Shown: positions 34,071 through 46,337, counted from the stretch's first letter. The stretch: 64,000 nt of DNA from Pandoraea pneumonica (GCF_902459645.1 NZ_CABPSK010000003.1:62001-126000); one strand, 5' to 3'. Made by a program: numbers and translations. Notes: generated by a model not told the origin, from the sequence alone.

Positions 34071-34846
34071 GTGATAGTGCAACGTCTTCTCATTTGTGGC
34101 GCGCGTGGCCGTACCCGCGCATCGTCTCTCACCGGGGCGGCGGCAAGCTGGCCCCGGAGAACACGCTGGCAGCCTTCGAAACCGGCGCCTCGCTCGGCCT
34201 GCAAATGGTCGAGTTCGACGCCAAGCTCTCGGCGGATAACGTCGTGTTTTTGCTGCACGACGACACGGTCGATCGCACCAGCAACGGCCACGGCGCTGCC
34301 GCGCAGATGACCTACGCCGAGATCGCCAAGCTCGACGCCGGGTCGTGGTTCGACGCGCGCTTCGCCGGGGAAGTCATGCCGACGCTGGCGCAGGTCGCCG
34401 AGCGTTGTCACGCGCTGGGGCTCGCGGCCAATGTGGAGATCAAGCCGTGCCCGGGGCGCGAAGTGGAGACGGGCACGCTCGTCGCGCTCGCCGTACAGGC
34501 GCTGTGGCCCGCCCATGCCCTGCCGCCGCTGCTCTCGTCGTTCTCTTACGAAGCGCTGGAAGCCGCCGCTAAGGCGGCGCCTGCGCTGCCGCGCGGCATG
34601 CTGTACGAAGCCGTGCCGGCGCATTGGCGTGACGACGCGAAGGCGCTTGGCACCGTGTCGCTGCACGCCAGCCATAAGCATCTCGACGGCCCGCAGGTCG
34701 CTGAAATCAAGGCGGCCGGTCTGCAAATGCTCGTCTATACCGTCAACGACCCCGAACGCGCGCGTGAGCTCGCGGCTTGGGGTGTAGATGCCATCTGCAC
34801 CGATCGCATCGACCTAATCGGCGCAGATTTCCTCGCGGATGCCTGA
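34067..34846 (+). CDS. ugpQ: glycerophosphodiester phosphodiesterase UgpQ
   Basis: A 259-aa cytosolic GDPD-fold enzyme that hydrolyses imported glycerophosphodiesters to glycerol-3-phosphate and an alcohol. The catalytic histidines are in [14 protein letters not shown] and [13 protein letters not shown], the metal-binding glutamate in MVEFDAKLS and a second in NVEIKPCPG. The C-terminal [20 protein letters not shown] is typical. The ATGA overlap with ugpC couples translation. An imperfect hairpin follows. Confidence 0.95.
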   Translation: MSDSATSSHLWRAWPYPRIVSHRGGGKLAPENTLAAFETGASLGLQMVEFDAKLSADNVVFLLHDDTVDRTSNGHGAAAQMTYAEIAKLDAGSWFDARFAGEVMPTLAQVAERCHALGLAANVEIKPCPGREVETGTLVALAVQALWPAHALPPLLSSFSYEALEAAAKAAPALPRGMLYEAVPAHWRDDAKALGTVSLHASHKHLDGPQVAEIKAAGLQMLVYTVNDPERARELAAWGVDAICTDRIDLIGADFLADA

Positions 34847-34853
34847 AACCCCG

Positions 34854-34887
34854 GCGCCCCCCCGCTGAAACTGGCGGGCGTGGGCGC
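34854..34887 (+). terminator. possible terminator hairpin after ugpQ
   Basis: GCGCCC and CCCGC arms pair with GCGGG and GGGCGC around a TGAAACTG-type loop with a small internal bulge. There is no T-run. A CATAAT at 34895-34900 just beyond could be the -10 box for maf. Confidence 0.4.
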
Positions 34888-34995
34888 AAGGCGGCATAAT
34901 AGGGCGCGTTCCCTTCGCCCAGCCTACCAAGCGGCCCGGTGCAGCCCGAATATCCCTTCGAGCGCCGGGCTGGACGATTTCAAGCCAAGCCGCCC

Positions 34996-35595
34996 ATGCC
35001 GTATATCTATCTCGCTTCGCAAAGTCCCCGCCGTCAGGAATTGCTGCACCAGCTCGGTGTGCGTTTCGAACTGCTGCTGCCCTCCGCCGACGAAGACGCT
35101 GAAGCGCTCGAAGCCGTCCTGCCCGGTGAGCCGCCCGACAACTATGTCCAGCGCGTCACCCGTGCCAAGGCGGAAGCGGCCATTGCCCGGCTCAAGCGCG
35201 CCGGTCTGCCCGATGCCCCGATTCTCGCCGCGGATACCACTGTGTGCCTCGACGGCACCATTCTCGGCAAACCCTTCGACGATGCCGACGCGCGGGCCGT
35301 GCTCTCGCGGCTCTCGGGCACGCGTCACCGCGTGCTGACCGCCGTGGCGGTGTGTACCGGCGACCAGATTCGTCAGGCCGTCAATATCTCGCATGTCTGG
35401 TTCCGGCCGCTGCGCACGGAGGAAATCGAGCGTTACGTCGCGTCGGGCGAAGCCATGGGCAAAGCCGGTGCTTACGGTATTCAAGGCAAGGCCGCCGAAT
35501 TTGTGATGCGCATCGACGGCAGCTATTCCGGCATCATGGGCCTGCCGCTATGCGAAACCGCTGCGCTGCTGCGTCAAGCGGGCGTCGACTTCTGA
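34996..35595 (+). CDS. maf: Maf-family nucleoside triphosphate pyrophosphatase
   Basis: A 199-aa house-cleaning pyrophosphatase. It has [17 protein letters not shown] at the start, [18 protein letters not shown] in the middle with the catalytic aspartate, and [16 protein letters not shown]. The YhdE subgroup (dTTP/UTP) fits this spacing. The ATG at 34996 follows the family start. The next gene, rng, is 43 bp downstream; maf-rng adjacency is widespread in proteobacteria. Confidence 0.94.
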   Translation: MPYIYLASQSPRRQELLHQLGVRFELLLPSADEDAEALEAVLPGEPPDNYVQRVTRAKAEAAIARLKRAGLPDAPILAADTTVCLDGTILGKPFDDADARAVLSRLSGTRHRVLTAVAVCTGDQIRQAVNISHVWFRPLRTEEIERYVASGEAMGKAGAYGIQGKAAEFVMRIDGSYSGIMGLPLCETAALLRQAGVDF

Positions 35596-35638
35596 CGCGT
35601 ACCGAATTCCTAAGAATTTCGAGTCTGGTCGACACTTT

Positions 35639-37108
35639 ATGAACGAAGACATTCTGGTCAACATCACGCCGCAAGAGACGCGCGTCGCGCTCATGCAAAT
35701 TGGCGCGGTGCAAGAACTGCACATCGAGCGCACGCTCTCGCGCGGCCTCGTGGGCAACATCTATCTGGGCAAAGTCGTGCGCGTGCTGCCCGGCATGCAG
35801 TCGGCCTTCATCGATATCGGGCTGGAGCGCGCCGCGTTCCTGCACGTGGCCGACATCTGGCATCCGCGCACGAGCAACGACACGTCGGTGCCGCACCCGC
35901 AACCGCCGATCGAGAAGACCGTTTTCGAAGGCCAAACGCTGATGGTGCAGGTCATCAAAGACCCCATCGGCACGAAGGGTGCGCGCCTGTCCACGCAGGT
36001 CAGCATCGCTGGGCGCACGCTGGTGTATCTGCCGCAAGAGCCGCATATCGGTATCTCGCAACGCATCGAAAGCGAAGCCGAGCGTGAAGCGCTGCGCAGC
36101 AAGATTCAGTCGCTGGTGCCGGCCGACGAAAAGGGCGGCTTCATCGTGCGCACCATCGCCGAAGACGCCGCCGACGCTGAACTGGCCAACGACATCGCCT
36201 ATTTGCGCAAGTCGTGGCAAACCATCGGCGAGCAAAGCACGCGCGTGCCCGCACCGGCGCTGCTGTATCAGGATTTGAATCTGGCGCAGCGCGTGCTGCG
36301 GGATTTCGTGCACGAAGAAACCGGCAAGATTCTGGTCGACTCGCGCGAAACCTTCCAGAAGCTGGCCGAATTCGCCGCTATCTACACGCCCGCCGTGCTG
36401 AGCAAGCTCACGCATTACACCGGCGAGCGCCCGCTGTTCGATCTGTATAACGTCGAGACGGAAATCGAACGGGCGCTCTCGCGGCGCGTCGATCTGAAGT
36501 CGGGCGGCTACCTGATGATCGACCAGACCGAAGCGATGACGACCATCGACGTGAACACCGGCGGCTACGTCGGTGCGCGCAACTTCGACGACACGATCTT
36601 CAAGACGAACCTCGAAGCCGCGCTGATGATCGCGCGCCAACTGCGCCTGCGCAATCTGGGCGGCATCATCATCATCGACTTCATCGACATGGAGAGCGCC
36701 GACCATCGCGACTCCGTACTCGCCGAGTTGAAGAAGGCACTGGCACGCGATCGCACGCGCATCACCGTGAACGGCTTCTCGCAACTGGGGCTGGTGGAAA
36801 TGACGCGCAAGCGCACGCGCGAATCGCTCGCGCACGTGCTGTGCGAGCCCTGCGCGGTGTGTCAGGGCAAGGGGCAGGTGAAGACGCCGCGCACGCTGTG
36901 CTACGACATCCTGCGTGAAATTCTGCGCGAGTCGCGTCAGTTCAATCCGCGCGAATTCCGTCTGATCGCCTCGCAGGAAGTGGTCGATCTGTTCCTCGAA
37001 GAAGAGTCACAACACCTTGCTATGCTCATCGACTTCATCGGCAAGCCGATTTCGTTGCAGGTGGAGTCGTCGTTCCATCAAGAGCAGTACGACATCATTC
37101 TGATGTAA
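35639..37108 (+). CDS. rng: ribonuclease G
   Basis: A 489-aa endoribonuclease that matures the 5' end of 16S rRNA and degrades some mRNAs. The N terminus MNEDILVNITPQETRVALMQ leads into the S1 domain (NIYLGKVVRVLPGMQSAFID). The catalytic DNase I-like part contains MTTIDVNTGGYVG and the metal-binding IIIIDFIDM, and the zinc-link is CEPCAVCQGKG. It lacks the RNase E C-terminal scaffold and so is RNase G. Confidence 0.96.
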   Translation: MNEDILVNITPQETRVALMQIGAVQELHIERTLSRGLVGNIYLGKVVRVLPGMQSAFIDIGLERAAFLHVADIWHPRTSNDTSVPHPQPPIEKTVFEGQTLMVQVIKDPIGTKGARLSTQVSIAGRTLVYLPQEPHIGISQRIESEAEREALRSKIQSLVPADEKGGFIVRTIAEDAADAELANDIAYLRKSWQTIGEQSTRVPAPALLYQDLNLAQRVLRDFVHEETGKILVDSRETFQKLAEFAAIYTPAVLSKLTHYTGERPLFDLYNVETEIERALSRRVDLKSGGYLMIDQTEAMTTIDVNTGGYVGARNFDDTIFKTNLEAALMIARQLRLRNLGGIIIIDFIDMESADHRDSVLAELKKALARDRTRITVNGFSQLGLVEMTRKRTRESLAHVLCEPCAVCQGKGQVKTPRTLCYDILREILRESRQFNPREFRLIASQEVVDLFLEEESQHLAMLIDFIGKPISLQVESSFHQEQYDIILM

Positions 37109-37132
37109 GCACCCTCGCGCGCCTCGTCTCCC

Positions 37133-38338
37133 ATGCCCTACTCCAACTACGACAATCTTGCGGCATCCAGCGAGGCGCTCGACAAACACGCGGTCGCGCG
37201 ACATTCGACCTGGGTCAGTATCTGGGTCAATGTCGTGCTCACCACGGCGCAGATCGTCATCGGCATTTTTGCGCGCTCGCAAGCGTTGATCGCCGACGGG
37301 ATTCACTCGCTCTCCGACATCGTTTCCGACTTCGTCGTGCTGGCCGCCGCACGCGGCAGTGCCCGTGCACCCGACGCGGATCACCCCTACGGTCATAACC
37401 GCTACGAAAACGCCGCGTCGCTCTTTCTCGGCGCCATTTTGCTGGTGGTGGGGGCTGGCATGCTGTGGCGAGGCATCGAGCGGCTGCTGCACCCGGAAGA
37501 GATTCCGGAAGTGCACGCGATTGCGCTCGGCGTGGCAGTGCTCGTGCTGGTCTGCAAGGAAGGTCTGTTCCGCTACATGCTGCGCGCGGCGCAGCGCGTG
37601 CGTTCGGCGATGCTGGTGGCGAATGCATGGCACGCGCGCTCCGATGCCTTGTCGTCGCTCGTCGTCGCGTGCGGCATTCTGGGCAATCTGGCGGGCTACC
37701 GACTGCTCGACCCGCTCGCTGCTGCCCTGGTGGGTCTGATGATCGGGCGCACCGGATGGAAGTTCGGCTGGAATGCGCTGCAAGACCTGATCGATCGCGG
37801 GGTGGACGACGCCACGATGGTCACGATTCGCCAGCACTTGTTGGAAACCCCGGGCGTGCGCGCCATCGACATGCTGCGCACGCGACGCATGGGCGACGAA
37901 ATCGTGGTGGACGTGCATGTGCTCGTCGACGCACGGCTGTCGGTCTCGGAAGGTCACTACATCGCAGAACAGGCGCGCGCGGCCGTCATGAACGTGCCGC
38001 AGATTCTCGACGTGCTGGTCCACGTCGACCCGGAGAGCGACACAAAAGGCACCGCTTTGCAGCAATGGCCCGCGCGAGCGGCGGTGGTGTCCGCCGCCGA
38101 GGTGCTTTGTCGGGCAAATGCGCTGGCGCTGCACGACGTGAAGCTGCACTACATCAATAACGGGCTCGAAGCCGACGTGATCGTGGAAGGACTGAATGAG
38201 TCCGCGACGAACGCGTTACACGCGGATGCCTGCGGCGAATATGCCTCGCAAACGATCGCCGATGCGCTCGCCGCGCGCTTCGGGCTGCGCCATGTGAGAG
38301 TGCTGCGCGTGACGGGGGAGACGTCCGCTACGACCTGA
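37133..38338 (+). CDS. cation diffusion facilitator (FieF-like) metal efflux protein
   Basis: A 401-aa inner-membrane exporter of divalent metals in exchange for protons. Six helices lie in residues 25-215. The metal-binding pairs are in LIADGIHSLSDIVSDFVV (HxxxD) and NAWHARSDALSSLVV (HxxxD), and DPLAAALVGLMIG follows. The C-terminal half (about 215-400) is a cytoplasmic domain, about 100 residues longer than in FieF. It lies 24 bp after rng, possibly cotranscribed, and ends in a terminator. Confidence 0.92.
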   Translation: MPYSNYDNLAASSEALDKHAVARHSTWVSIWVNVVLTTAQIVIGIFARSQALIADGIHSLSDIVSDFVVLAAARGSARAPDADHPYGHNRYENAASLFLGAILLVVGAGMLWRGIERLLHPEEIPEVHAIALGVAVLVLVCKEGLFRYMLRAAQRVRSAMLVANAWHARSDALSSLVVACGILGNLAGYRLLDPLAAALVGLMIGRTGWKFGWNALQDLIDRGVDDATMVTIRQHLLETPGVRAIDMLRTRRMGDEIVVDVHVLVDARLSVSEGHYIAEQARAAVMNVPQILDVLVHVDPESDTKGTALQQWPARAAVVSAAEVLCRANALALHDVKLHYINNGLEADVIVEGLNESATNALHADACGEYASQTIADALAARFGLRHVRVLRVTGETSATT

Positions 38339-38363
38339 CCTGATCCGACCTGACGGCAGAAAC

Positions 38364-38396
38364 AAAAACGGCGCTGAAACAGCGCCGTTTTCATTT
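38364..38396. terminator. bidirectional intrinsic terminator
   Basis: AAAACGGCGCTG-AAA-CAGCGCCGTTTT is a perfect 12-bp stem followed by CATTTTCC. It lies between the convergent CDF transporter and rfbC genes. Confidence 0.9.
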
Positions 38397-38413
38397 TCCG
38401 CTTAGCCATCGAC

Positions 38414-38962
38414 TCAGTCTTCGTGCTTGTAGTCGGCGAACAGCATGCCTTGCTTGTCCTTGTCCGACACGAGTGGCGTGATGCCCTCGAGCGGCCAGGG
38501 GATCGCCAGCGAGGGATCGTCCCAACGGATGCAGCGCTCGAACTGCGGCGCCCAGTAGTCGGTCGTCTTGTAGAACACTTCAGCGTACTCGGACACGACG
38601 ACAAAGCCGTGCGCAAAGCCCGCCGGAACCCACAGTTGCTTCTTGTTTTCCGCGCTCAATGTCTCGGCAACCCACTTGCCGAAGGTCGGCGAACCTTGGC
38701 GAATGTCGACGGCGACGTCGTAAATTTCACCCTCCAACACGCGCACGAGCTTGCCCTGCGGCTGCTTGACTTGATAGTGCAGGCCGCGCAAAACACCGCG
38801 TGCCGAGCGGGACTGGTTGTCTTGCACGAACGAGAACTCGCCGCCCAGCAAATCATTGAAGTTACGCTGGTTGAAGCTCTCGAAAAAATGGCCGCGCGAG
38901 TCGCCAAAGACCTTGGGTTCGATGACGCACACAGCCGGAATGGCGGTCGGAGTGACTTGCAT
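38414..38962 (-). CDS. rfbC: dTDP-4-dehydrorhamnose 3,5-epimerase
   Basis: A 182-aa cupin enzyme (RmlC), step 3 of dTDP-L-rhamnose synthesis. It contains the family blocks GHFFESFNQRNFNDLLG, VQDNQSRSARGVLRGLHYQ (catalytic histidine), EIYDVAVDIRQGSPTFG and WVPAGFAHGFVVVSEYAEV. Its length is normal. It follows rfbA by 69 bp and ends the leftward cluster rfbB-rfbA-rfbC. Confidence 0.96.
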   Translation of the reverse strand: MQVTPTAIPAVCVIEPKVFGDSRGHFFESFNQRNFNDLLGGEFSFVQDNQSRSARGVLRGLHYQVKQPQGKLVRVLEGEIYDVAVDIRQGSPTFGKWVAETLSAENKKQLWVPAGFAHGFVVVSEYAEVFYKTTDYWAPQFERCIRWDDPSLAIPWPLEGITPLVSDKDKQGMLFADYKHED

Positions 38963-39031
38963 AACGATTAGCGGTAGATATCAGAAGCCAAAGGAGAACT
39001 GGCCTTGCGGCCAGTTCTGCGTTCGGAGATG

Positions 39032-39919
39032 TTAGAAAACTCGCTCGCGCAACATCGCGAGGAGGTACTGGCCGTAGCCGTTCTTCGCCAGCGGTTGCGC
39101 CAATTTCTCAATGGCAGCGGCATCGACCCAGCCACGGCGGTACGCGATCTCTTCCGGGCAAGCCACTTTCAGGCCCTGCCGGCTTTCAATCGTTTGAATG
39201 AACGTGCTGGCCTCCAGCATCGACTCGTGCGTGCCCGTGTCGAGCCACGCATAACCACGGCCCATGATCTGCACGCTCAGCTTGCCGCGCCTCAGGTACT
39301 CGTTATTGACGTCGGTAATTTCCAACTCGCCGCGGGCCGAAGGCTTGATCGAGCGCGCGATGTCGATGACGTTGTTATCGCAGAAGTACAGCCCCGTCAC
39401 CGCGTAACGCGACTTCGGCTCCTTCGGCTTCTCGACGAGTTCGATCGCTTTGCCGCTGTCGTCGAACGTCACCACACCGTAACGCTCCGGGTCGTGCACC
39501 GGATAGGCGAACACCGACGCCCCTTCGGTTTGGGCGTTCGCTGCCGACAACAGCCCGGCAAAGTCATGACCGTAGAACAGGTTATCGCCCAGCACCAACG
39601 CGCACGGGTCGTTACCGATGAAATCGGCACCGATCAGGAAGGCCTGCGCCAGACCGTCCGGCGACGGTTGCACAGCGTACTGAAGATTCAGCCCCCACTG
39701 GCTGCCATCGCCGAGCAATTGCTCGAAACGCGGCGTGTCTTGCGGGGTCGAGATGATCAGAATGTCGCGAATACCCGCCAGCATCAGCGTGGTGAGCGGG
39801 TAATAGATCATCGGCTTGTCGTACACCGGCAGCAACTGCTTCGACACGGCGAGCGTCGCCGGATACAGCCGCGTGCCGGAACCGCCGGCGAGGATGATGC
39901 CTTTACGTTTGATGCTCAT
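39032..39919 (-). CDS. rfbA: glucose-1-phosphate thymidylyltransferase
   Basis: A 295-aa RmlA enzyme making dTDP-glucose from dTTP and glucose-1-phosphate. It has the nucleotide-binding [50 protein letters not shown] and the C-terminal [19 protein letters not shown] start it at 39919 (MSIKRKG); the open frame runs a further 65 codons into rfbB coding sequence and is not credible. It is 13 bp from rfbB. Confidence 0.96.
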   Translation of the reverse strand: MSIKRKGIILAGGSGTRLYPATLAVSKQLLPVYDKPMIYYPLTTLMLAGIRDILIISTPQDTPRFEQLLGDGSQWGLNLQYAVQPSPDGLAQAFLIGADFIGNDPCALVLGDNLFYGHDFAGLLSAANAQTEGASVFAYPVHDPERYGVVTFDDSGKAIELVEKPKEPKSRYAVTGLYFCDNNVIDIARSIKPSARGELEITDVNNEYLRRGKLSVQIMGRGYAWLDTGTHESMLEASTFIQTIESRQGLKVACPEEIAYRRGWVDAAAIEKLAQPLAKNGYGQYLLAMLRERVF

Positions 39920-39932
39920 ACGTGCCCCACAC

Positions 39933-40991
39933 TTATTTTTGATAATGCGTTTCGATCCAGCGCTGATACTCGCCCGACTGCACTTGGCGCACCCATTCGC
40001 CATTGGCGAGGTACCACTGCACGGTCTTGCGCATGCCGGTCTCGAACGTCTCGGCCGGACGCCAGCCCAACTCGCGCTCAAGCTTGCGCGCGTCGATGGC
40101 GTAGCGGCGGTCATGGCCCGGACGATCCGTCACGAACGTGATCTGATCGCTATACGACTTGCCATCGGCACGCGGCGAGAGTTCGTCGAGCAGCGTGCAC
40201 AGGTACTTCACCACCGACAAGTTGTTCTGCTCGTTCCAGCCGCCCACGTTGTACACCTCGCCCGTCGTGCCCTTCGACAGCACTTCGCGAATGGCCGAGC
40301 AATGGTCGCCGACGTACAGCCAGTCGCGAACGTTGCTGCCGTCGCCGTAGATCGGCAGCGGCTTACCGGCGAGCGCGTTGGCGATCACCAGCGGAATCAG
40401 CTTTTCGGGGAATTGGTACGGACCGTAGTTGTTCGAGCAATTCGTCGTGAGGACCGGCAGGCCGTAGGTGTGGTGATAAGCACGCACCAGATGGTCGGAA
40501 CCGGCCTTCGATGCCGAATACGGGCTGTTCGGCGCGTACGGCGTCGTCTCAGTGAACGCCGGGTCGGTCGGGCTCAGCGAGCCATACACCTCGTCGGTCG
40601 ACACATGCAGGAAGCGGAACGCATCGCGTGCCTCACCTTCGAGCGAGCCCCAGTAGGCGCGGGCAGCTTCGAGCATCGCGAACGTGCCGACGATATTGGT
40701 TTGCACGAACTCGCCGGGGCCATGAATCGAGCGGTCGACGTGGCTTTCTGCCGCGAAATGCAGGACCGCGCGCGGACGATGTTCGGCATAGAGACGATCG
40801 AGTGCTGCGCGATCACAGATATCGACCTGCGCGAAACGATGGCGCGCATCGTGCTCAAGACTCGCCAGATTGGCCAGATTGCCAGCGTAGGTGAGTTTGT
40901 CGATGGTCACCACCGGCTCGTCATGTTGCGCCAGCCAGTCGAGAACGAAGTTTGCGCCGATGAAACCGGCGCCGCCAGTCACGAAGATCAT
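39933..40991 (-). CDS. rfbB: dTDP-glucose 4,6-dehydratase
   Basis: A 352-aa RmlB enzyme. The NAD motif is [20 protein letters not shown], and the active-site segments [18 protein letters not shown] and [19 protein letters not shown] (YxxxK) are intact. [10 protein letters not shown] is represented by [15 protein letters not shown]. It forms dTDP-4-keto-6-deoxyglucose for rhamnose used in LPS or O-antigen. It heads the rfbBAC run and lies 30 bp downstream of the AhpD-like gene, so both may share a transcript. Confidence 0.96.
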   Translation of the reverse strand: MIFVTGGAGFIGANFVLDWLAQHDEPVVTIDKLTYAGNLANLASLEHDARHRFAQVDICDRAALDRLYAEHRPRAVLHFAAESHVDRSIHGPGEFVQTNIVGTFAMLEAARAYWGSLEGEARDAFRFLHVSTDEVYGSLSPTDPAFTETTPYAPNSPYSASKAGSDHLVRAYHHTYGLPVLTTNCSNNYGPYQFPEKLIPLVIANALAGKPLPIYGDGSNVRDWLYVGDHCSAIREVLSKGTTGEVYNVGGWNEQNNLSVVKYLCTLLDELSPRADGKSYSDQITFVTDRPGHDRRYAIDARKLERELGWRPAETFETGMRKTVQWYLANGEWVRQVQSGEYQRWIETHYQK

Positions 40992-41021
40992 GAGTATCGA
41001 AGAAAGTTGAGAGAAGTAGAT

Positions 41022-41606
41022 TTAGCGGGTGCGCGGTACGCGCCCCATTAAGAAGAATTCGTCGTTCGGTTGCATCGACACCGCATTCGCAATCCGGTTG
41101 GACATACCGAAAAATGCCGTGATCGCCGCAATATCCCAGATGTCCTCGTCGTCCAGCCCATACTCGCGCAGGATGGCGTAGTCCTGATCGCCCACCTCGT
41201 GCGAGCGTTCGCACACTTTCATCGCGTAGGCGAGGATCGCTTTCTGACGCGGGCTCAGATCGGCCTTCAAGTAATTGACGGCCACCTGATCGGCCAGCAA
41301 CGGCTGCTTTTCATAAATACGCACCAGCGCGCCGTGCGCAACCACGCAGTACAAACACTGGTTCGCGGCACTCGTCACCACCACGATCATTTCGCGCTCG
41401 CCCTTGCTGAGGTTGCCCTCTTTAAGCATCAGTGCATCGTGATAGGCGAAAAACGCGCGGAATTCGTCGGGCCGATGTGCCAACGCGAGAAACACGTTCG
41501 GGATGAAGCCCGCCTTTTCCTGCACTTCGTCGATACGCGCACGAATGTCCGCCGGCAGGCTCGCGAGCTCCGGCACAGGAAAACGACTAATCGGCGGCTG
41601 GCTCAT
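41022..41606 (-). CDS. AhpD-like peroxidase-related protein (carboxymuconolactone decarboxylase family)
   Basis: A 194-aa protein of the peroxidase-related subgroup of the CMD/AhpD fold. The AhpD redox motif is present: a glutamate in KGEREMIVVV, then NQCLYCVVAHG with CxxC and the following histidine. It probably acts as a thiol-dependent peroxidase or disulfide reductase. A GGAG lies about 8 nt before the ATG. It is 99 bp after msbA and 30 bp before rfbB on the same strand. A role in envelope synthesis is not implied by its sequence. Confidence 0.85.
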   Translation of the reverse strand: MSQPPISRFPVPELASLPADIRARIDEVQEKAGFIPNVFLALAHRPDEFRAFFAYHDALMLKEGNLSKGEREMIVVVTSAANQCLYCVVAHGALVRIYEKQPLLADQVAVNYLKADLSPRQKAILAYAMKVCERSHEVGDQDYAILREYGLDDEDIWDIAAITAFFGMSNRIANAVSMQPNDEFFLMGRVPRTR

Positions 41607-41705
41607 CGTAATCTCCTCGAAACGTATTGTCGGTTGCAGAAATTGAGCGAATTCAAGCGGAATTTCGTCGAAATCAGACGCTATCCCCTGAAATTCGCCC
41701 CGAGA

Positions 41706-43454
41706 TCAAGCCACTTCCTGCGCGTATTGAATGCGGTGCAAGTGCGCGTAGAGGCCATTATGCGCCAGCAAGGCCTGGTGCGAGCCTTGCTCCACGATGC
41801 GGCCATGCTCGAGCACGACGATACGATCGGCGCGCTCGATGGTCGACAGGCGGTGCGCAATCACCAGCGTGGTGCGGCCTTCCATCAACACTTCGAGCGC
41901 CGCTTGCACGTGGCGTTCCGACTCGGAGTCGAGCGCCGAGGTCGCCTCGTCCAGAATCAGGATCGGGGCGTCCTTGTAGATCGCGCGTGCAATGGCCAAG
42001 CGTTGACGCTGACCGCCCGACAAGCGCATGCCGTTATCGCCCACGAGCGTCTGCACGCCATCGGGCATTGCCGCGACGGCGTCAGTCAGATTGGCCGCCT
42101 TGAGCGCCGCATCGACGCGTGCCGCATCGATTTCCTGACCGTAGGCCACGTTGGCGGCGATGGTGTCGTTAAAGAGCACCACGTCTTGACTCACGAACGC
42201 AATTTGACGGCGCAGATCGGCCAAGCGAAGGTCGCTGAGCGGAATGTCGTCGAGCAAAATACGGCCGCCCGTCGGATCGAAGAAGCGCGGCACCAGATTG
42301 ACCATCGTCGTCTTGCCGCTGCCCGACGGGCCGACCAGCGCAACCATCTCGCCGGGCGCGACATCGAGCGAAATATTGTCCAGCGTCGGACGATCGCTCG
42401 CGCCGTAGTGGAAGCTCACGTGATCGAACGTCACACGGCCCTGCGCGCGCTCCAGCGTGCGCGTACCGCCGCTCGGTTCCGTTTCGACATCCATCACTTC
42501 GAAGATGAGTTCGGCGGCGGTCATACCGCGTTGCAGCGGCTGGTTCACGTCCATCAGATGCTTGAGCGGCGAGACCACCAGCAGCAGCGCCGTGACGAAC
42601 GCCGTGAAACCACCGACCGTCATCTCGCCCGACGACGATTCGATCATTGCCACGGTAATCACGATGGCCAATGCCAGCGAGGCCAACGCTTGTGTCACCG
42701 GCTGCGCCAGGCCACCCGAGACGGTCACGCGCATGGCATAGCCGCGCAGCGTGCTGGTCATCTTGTCGAAGCGCGATTTTTCGTACGCCTCGCCGTTATG
42801 GATCTTCACGACCTTGTAGCCGCCGACCGCCTCTTCCACCACGTAGGACAGCGCGTTGGTCAGCGTTTGCTGCTCGCGGTTCAGGCGGCGCAGGCGGCGG
42901 TTGATCTTCCCGACCAGCCAGCCGATGAGCGGCAGAATGATCGCCACGACCAGCGTGAGGCGCCAGTTCAGATAGAAGAGATAGCCGAGCAAACCGATCA
43001 CGGTCAGCGAGTCGCGCACGAGCGTGATCAGCACGGTGGTCAGCACACCGAGCACCTGATTGACCTCGAAGACGATGGCGTTGATCAGCGTGCTGGTGGT
43101 TTCGCGCTGGAAGTAAGCGGCAGGCGCATGCAGCAAGCGCTCGAACATGCGCACGCGCAAATCGAGCAGCACGCGGTTCGAAACCCAAGAGAGCATGTAG
43201 TTGGCCGCGTACTGCGCAAGACCCCGGATGACGGCCAGCCCAATGACGGCGGCGGGCACGTACCAAAGTTTCCACGGATCGCCGCCCGAGAAGCCCTTGT
43301 CGAGCACCGGCTTGAGCACGGCCGGGATGGCGGCCTCGGTCGCCGCGACCATGGCCATGGCGAGCACGGCCAGCAAACCCATGTGCCAGTAAGGCTGGAG
43401 ATAGCCCAGCAGACGTCGGAGTATCGGTCCGGAGGGCTTATGCGGTGCGCTCAT
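41706..43454 (-). CDS. msbA: lipid A export ATP-binding/permease protein MsbA
   Basis: A 582-aa half-transporter that flips core-lipid A across the inner membrane as a homodimer. Six helices occupy residues 20-315. The ATPase domain has Walker [12 protein letters not shown], signature [20 protein letters not shown] and Walker [16 protein letters not shown]. The start at 43454 (MSAPHKP) matches the family length; 28 upstream codons are unlikely. Nearby glycosyltransferase genes and rfb genes support LPS assembly. Orientation is divergent to recQ. Confidence 0.94.
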   Translation of the reverse strand: MSAPHKPSGPILRRLLGYLQPYWHMGLLAVLAMAMVAATEAAIPAVLKPVLDKGFSGGDPWKLWYVPAAVIGLAVIRGLAQYAANYMLSWVSNRVLLDLRVRMFERLLHAPAAYFQRETTSTLINAIVFEVNQVLGVLTTVLITLVRDSLTVIGLLGYLFYLNWRLTLVVAIILPLIGWLVGKINRRLRRLNREQQTLTNALSYVVEEAVGGYKVVKIHNGEAYEKSRFDKMTSTLRGYAMRVTVSGGLAQPVTQALASLALAIVITVAMIESSSGEMTVGGFTAFVTALLLVVSPLKHLMDVNQPLQRGMTAAELIFEVMDVETEPSGGTRTLERAQGRVTFDHVSFHYGASDRPTLDNISLDVAPGEMVALVGPSGSGKTTMVNLVPRFFDPTGGRILLDDIPLSDLRLADLRRQIAFVSQDVVLFNDTIAANVAYGQEIDAARVDAALKAANLTDAVAAMPDGVQTLVGDNGMRLSGGQRQRLAIARAIYKDAPILILDEATSALDSESERHVQAALEVLMEGRTTLVIAHRLSTIERADRIVVLEHGRIVEQGSHQALLAHNGLYAHLHRIQYAQEVA

Positions 43455-43617
43455 GTAGTCGGGGAACGGCGGAAAAACCGCTATTCTAACGTACCGGCCT
43501 GTCCCGCCGGGACTCGTCTGACGCGGCACCGGACGCATCCGGAAAATTCATCGGAATGCCGCTCGTTCCCGCCCTTGAGCGCGCCTGCCGGGAATGGGAA
43601 CCGGTATACTGCCGCCC

Positions 43618-45423
<1,806 letters not shown>

Positions 45424-45477
45424 ACGTGAGATCGTTAGTACGTTAGATCGTCCGAATCCGTCTATCCCTGAAACCTC

Positions 45478-46287
45478 ATGACTGAAGCCCATTCGACCAC
45501 GCCGGGTTTATCGAGTCAGCCAACGACATCGGCGTCGCAACGCCTGCCGTTGACCGTGACGATTCTCACCCGCAACGAACGGCACAACATCGCCGACTGC
45601 ATTGCGTCGGTGAGCGGGTTGGCATCGCAAATCGTCGTGGTGGATAACGCCAGTACGGATGGCACGGCAGATATCGCGCGCGCGGCGGGTGCCGAGGTAC
45701 ACGTCACGCCCGATTGGCCCGGCTTCGGGCCGCAGAAGAACCGCGCCTTGTCGTTCGCGACGCAGCCTTGGGTGCTGTCGCTCGATGCCGACGAACGCGT
45801 GACACCCGAACTGGCCAGCGACATCGCTGCGGCGATTTCAGCTAACCGCTATGCGGGCTATCGCATGCCGCGACTGTCGCAGTTCCTCGGTCATTGGGTG
45901 CGCCATTGCGGGTGGTATCCGGACTACGTGCTGCGGCTCTTCCGCCGCGAAGCCGGACGTTTCTCCGACAATCTCGTGCACGAACGCGTGATCGTGGACG
46001 GAGAACTCGGCACGCTGTCGCACCATCTGCTCCACTACAGCTATACCGAAGCGCGGCAGGTCGAAGACAAGGTGCAGCGCTACGCGAAGGCGGGTGCCAA
46101 AGAAATGGCATTGCGCGGCAAGCAAGTGTCTGCACTTAAGCCTTGGATTAATGGCGGATGGGCCTTCGTGCGCACCTACGTGCTGCGGCGCGGTTTTCTG
46201 GATGGCTCAACCGGCGTGGCGATTGCGCGCATGAATGCACGAAGTGCTTTCTTGAAGTACGCGTTGTTGAGGCGCGGCGAGAATTGA
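45478..46287 (+). CDS. family 2 glycosyltransferase (WaaE/KdtX-like, LPS core)
   Basis: A 269-aa GT-A enzyme. It opens with LTVTILTRNERHNIADCIAS, has VVVDNASTDGTADIA, and the metal-binding acidic motif in VLSLDADERVTPELA. The segments GHWVRHCGWYPDYVLRLFRR and NLVHERVIVDGELG are characteristic of WaaE/KdtX beta-1,4-glucosyltransferases that decorate the LPS inner core. It starts 54 bp after recQ and ends at a terminator. Proximity to msbA supports the LPS role. Confidence 0.88.
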   Translation: MTEAHSTTPGLSSQPTTSASQRLPLTVTILTRNERHNIADCIASVSGLASQIVVVDNASTDGTADIARAAGAEVHVTPDWPGFGPQKNRALSFATQPWVLSLDADERVTPELASDIAAAISANRYAGYRMPRLSQFLGHWVRHCGWYPDYVLRLFRREAGRFSDNLVHERVIVDGELGTLSHHLLHYSYTEARQVEDKVQRYAKAGAKEMALRGKQVSALKPWINGGWAFVRTYVLRRGFLDGSTGVAIARMNARSAFLKYALLRRGEN

Positions 46288-46307
46288 GTTGGGTGCCAGC
46301 AAAAACG

Positions 46308-46337
46308 AAAAAAGGACGCTACGAAGCGTCCTTTTTT
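46308..46337. terminator. bidirectional intrinsic terminator
   Basis: AAAAAAGGACGCT-ACGA-AGCGTCCTTTTTT has a clean 13-bp stem including A/T flanks. It lies between two convergent glycosyltransferase genes. Confidence 0.92.

Noticed and set aside
39920-40114. A 65-codon upstream extension of rfbA
   Set aside because: It runs antiparallel in meaning to the end of rfbB in another frame. RmlA proteins begin at the MSIKRKG methionine.
43605-43610. TATACT just before the recQ ATG as a promoter for leaderless recQ mRNA
   Set aside because: No -35 element at 16-18 bp and no extended -10; it could be chance, so it was not listed as a promoter.
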